Source: Chara braunii (Eukaryota > Streptophyta > Charophyceae > Charales > Characeae). Taken from it: a DNA stretch of 31,809 nt. Below, in pieces: positions 29,718 through 31,809 of this stretch. The DNA lies in the NCBI GenBank assembly GCA_003427395.1, contig BFEA01000276.1:642579-674387 (forward strand), read 5' to 3'. The notes under the pieces are model-generated. The model had not been told where the DNA came from, searched no databases, and saw only the letters and a list, made by a program, of their open reading frames with translations. The translations under genes were made by a program, and so were the position numbers. Numbering within the stretch: the stretch's first letter is position 1; each line of letters begins with the position of its first letter.

Positions 29718-30928
29718 CTTGTGAACCTCTTTAATCCACTGTGCCTGTGTCTCTGGTTCGTCCTCTTCTTCCTCCTCTTGTTCCTCCCATTCGTATCCCC
29801 CTTGTCACTGTCCCCATCCAATTCTGTACCTGAATCCTGTGCCATTGTCCCTGCCCCTTCAACATTCTCCCCACCCGAATCCTGTGCTGTGTTTTCAGTA
29901 ACAGCATCAGGTAATGCGTTTGTAGAGTTGGTTCGACCTACTGCAGGCCCCTGTTTTGTTTTGAGGTCCGTTGAGGCTGTCGTTGACGTATCTTCTGAAG
30001 AGGTTGTAATTTCCATTTCTTCCCCTTGAGATCCTTGTTCCCCCTGGCTTTCTTCTTTCATATCAGCGTTGTGCTCCTGTTCCCCCCCTGAAGAAACTTC
30101 ATTTGTTCCCTTCCTTGAATGTGTCCGCTTCGACCCTTGGTATGAGCTATCACCTTTCACTTATTCCCTGTCAGTGATTTTCCTCTTAAGAGAGGCTGAT
30201 GATTCTCCTCCCTTCTCCTCGCTTCCAGACACCCTGTCTCCCTCATCCTCCACAGTCTCTTCCTCCCTCGTTCCCCTACTCCTTGAACCGGTCTTACTTC
30301 CCTGCGCATTATCGCCCCCCTCTTCATTCGAACCTCCCTTCGCCTTTGACCTCTGTGCCTCCTCTCTTGCTCTTCGGTTTTCCAAGAAGGCCTGCTCCGC
30401 TGCTTGGCCCACTTTGTGTAGCTCTGCCATGGTCTGTAATCTCTCCCTGTCATCCAACAACGAGGCATGATCTATCATAGGCTTAGTGATAAAGCCCACA
30501 TCCCTATCCACCATCCGCTTTGCTCCCGTTTGCCGCCATCTACTATCGTATGGAGGGTAGATGTCCGGTTTCAATGTTGGTGCTCTACGCAGAACCCACA
30601 CCCATCGTGGAATATCCAGGTTGTCATCAAAGATCCAGCCCCTGTATTCTGCTGAATTGATGAACCAGACCCCTGGTTTGTTGTCTGATTCGACCAGCAT
30701 TGATTGCTTTAATTGTGGTCGACTACCTCCTGACCCCGACCCAGACTGCGGGCAGTGCATCCCCAAATATCCCCTGCCCCTGCACTTAGCAAAAAGGACT
30801 AGTTTTTGTGGAGATAAAGATCGTAATTCTTTCTGTTCTCCTGCGAAAAATCCAGACCTCTGGGAACTTTGGTGGAGATCCCGACTTAACTTCCAAACAT
30901 GCCACCCGTGAATCATGATTCGGAGCAA
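29718..30928 (-). pseudogene. LINE ORF1 middle part with degenerate zinc knuckle and acidic linker
   Basis: The frame contains FAKCRGRGYLGMHCPQ, a decayed CCHC knuckle: the first Cys position is Phe and the His is Tyr, so zinc binding is unlikely. QAAEQAFLENRRAREEAQ looks helical. A long Glu/Gly/Ser-rich low-complexity linker follows. A TAA at 30161-30163 interrupts and the same frame continues from 30160 (SSGGEQEHNADMKEESQGEQ...). The basic end (NKRRKKRTNQRHRH) is probably an out-of-frame reading after the C-run frameshift at 29797-29801. Confidence 0.75.
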
Positions 30929-31643
30929 GAAAATCCGGATTAGCAGGGAGCCACTCTATAATTGGGTTATTTGGGAATTCCTCTGTCAGACGTTGTTGGA
31001 CAAAGCTATGCATACCCTCTGACAAGTTGTCAAACTGTACCCAAAAATGATCTCTGAGCATGGACTGCCTGTGTCTCGATGCTTCCGCCGGTGGTGGCTT
31101 CCATCCTTGAATGGTTACCACAGAGCCATGACATTAGAGAGAACCCAGAGATAGTAGAAACTGTGCGTACGCTGGATCCACACAAACTATCATTACCGTA
31201 AGTCTTCCTGTTTTGTGGTATGACATTTCTAGTTCCATGCCTGGGATGTGCTCCAGAACCCTGAGCCTCTCCATCACCCACTTTCTTTTTTCATCGAGGG
31301 ATAGTTCCCTTTTTTTGCCCGAAAAATTAAATAAGACAGCATGGCGTGCATAAAGATCATGAAGTGACTGAAGATCCTGTTCCGGGTACTCCCATATGTC
31401 CACTTCCTCCTCCTTTCCATCCTGTCCCTTGACCACTTCCTTTGTGACTTTGACAGGCGCCGTGATTTGTGTCTTTTCCATCAGGAAATCTAGCGCTTTT
31501 TGTCCCAGCGCTCTAGATTGACTGACCCTGACGCCTGTGGTTGACGTACTTTGTGATTGCGCCTTCAGTTGTTCACTCTCCCTTCTGTCCCGTTCGGTCA
31601 TAGCCCTTTGGGCAGCCATTACATAAGAGAACGACATTTTCAA
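30786..31643 (-). pseudogene. LINE ORF1 N-terminal part
   Basis: ORF1p would bind the LINE RNA. The ATG-containing start at 31643-31635 (MKMSFSYVMAAQRAM) opens a frame with a charged Ser/Thr-rich region, then a compact domain (LQSLHDLYARHAVLFNFSGK; RLRVLEHIPGMELEMSYHKT; LTVMIVCVDPAYAQFLLSLG) with the beta-alpha alternation of an RRM-like fold. A TAA lies at 31134-31136. The same frame resumes in VTIQGWKPPP ... DHFWVQFDNLSEGMHSFVQQ, then is lost by a frameshift between about 30900 and 30800, where the knuckle appears in another frame. Confidence 0.75.
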
Positions 31644-31809
31644 AAATCGCTGCGCTAGCCTCGTACTCTACGGCTAGCCGTCAACCCTCCACTACGATCA
31701 ACCCCTTACTCTCACCGTCTTGCCTTTTATGTCCTCCCCCACCTCGCCCAGTCTTTTATCCCTCCTAACCAACTTCCAACCCTTGCTTAGCCGCTTCTCT
31801 CCCCCCCCC
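31644..31809 (-). other. LINE 5' leader (probable)
   Basis: The region is non-coding, C-rich on the plus strand (G-rich in the sense of the element), with a C9 run at the window edge (31801-31809). It lies directly upstream of ORF1. Whether the true 5' end lies here or outside cannot be told. Confidence 0.45.

Larger units (their letters stand above)
23492..31809 (-). mobile_element. L1-type LINE retrotransposon, degenerate, 5' end near or beyond the window edge
   Basis: Read right to left: a short 5' leader from the window edge, ORF1 with zinc knuckle, ORF2 with apurinic-type endonuclease, reverse transcriptase and a C-terminal zinc-finger (zf-RVT) region ending at 23919, about 400 bp of 3' UTR, and a poly-A tail (T-run 23492-23520 on the plus strand). 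This is the non-LTR plan of the L1 clade. Several stops and frameshifts in both ORFs and a 288-bp internal duplication show it is dead. The sequence just past the tail (ATCACATTGTACATTTTGGG on the minus strand) is where a target duplication would lie. Its partner is outside the window. Confidence 0.9.

Noticed and set aside
29714-30480. Plus-strand open frames opposite LINE ORF1
   Set aside because: They are mirror frames of the Glu/Ser-rich coding region on the minus strand, with no independent signals.
1-31809. CRISPR arrays, bacterial operons or phage genes
   Set aside because: No spacer-repeat pattern or prokaryotic gene organisation is seen. The repeats are satellites and eukaryotic transposons.

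Overview
The window looks like repeat-rich nuclear DNA of a streptophyte (plant or charophyte alga). The clues are a plant-type Dicer-like RNase III exon with canonical GT-AG borders, Ty3/Gypsy elements with chromodomain-like integrase tails, an initiator-Met-like primer site, an L1-type LINE and a plant-like U6 snRNA copy. A charophyte such as Chara is my guess from the style of the elements. It is an inference, not something the sequence proves. Almost everything here is mobile or decayed, and the one host gene fragment that looks functional is the Dicer-like exon.

Layout. 1-106 is a compound microsatellite. 107-4454 has no recognisable gene, but holds a GTCCC-rich tandem array (about 1960-2686) and a CpG-rich alternating purine/pyrimidine stretch (2640-3180). 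4455-4600 is a U6 snRNA retropseudogene on the minus strand, with an A-rich tail and a perfect 12-bp target-site duplication. About 5740-8955 is a 5'-truncated plus-strand Gypsy pol with six in-frame stops and one frameshift, followed by a probable LTR (8990-9979). 10246-18885 is a complete-length but dead minus-strand Gypsy element: two 0.92-kb LTRs, PBS, PPT, gag, pol and a 4-bp TTAG target duplication. About 18960-19117 is a probable tRNA-derived SINE.

19535-20147 is a non-autonomous hAT-like element with a 9-bp terminal inverted repeat and a perfect 8-bp target duplication, packed with TCCGGA motifs. 20333-20743 is a 65-bp minisatellite whose units carry consensus splice-donor sequences. 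It directly abuts the donor of the Dicer-like exon at 20744-22189 (minus), which encodes both RNase III domains with all eight catalytic acidic residues. A second hAT-like element (22500-22862) lies in the intron upstream of that exon and is interrupted by a 38-bp Nextera mate-pair junction adapter, which is a sequencing or assembly artefact. From 23492 to the window end runs a minus-strand L1-type LINE: poly-A tail, ORF2 with endonuclease, RT and zinc-finger regions, and a long broken ORF1. It carries a 288-bp in-frame tandem duplication inside RT.

How the parts fit. The LINE-type machinery accounts for the U6 retrocopy and probably the SINE. The Dicer-like gene, part of the small-RNA pathway that normally silences transposons, is itself surrounded and expanded by them: its introns contain hAT-type elements and a minisatellite, and its 5' exons (helicase, PAZ) and 3' exons (dsRBD) are not visible here.
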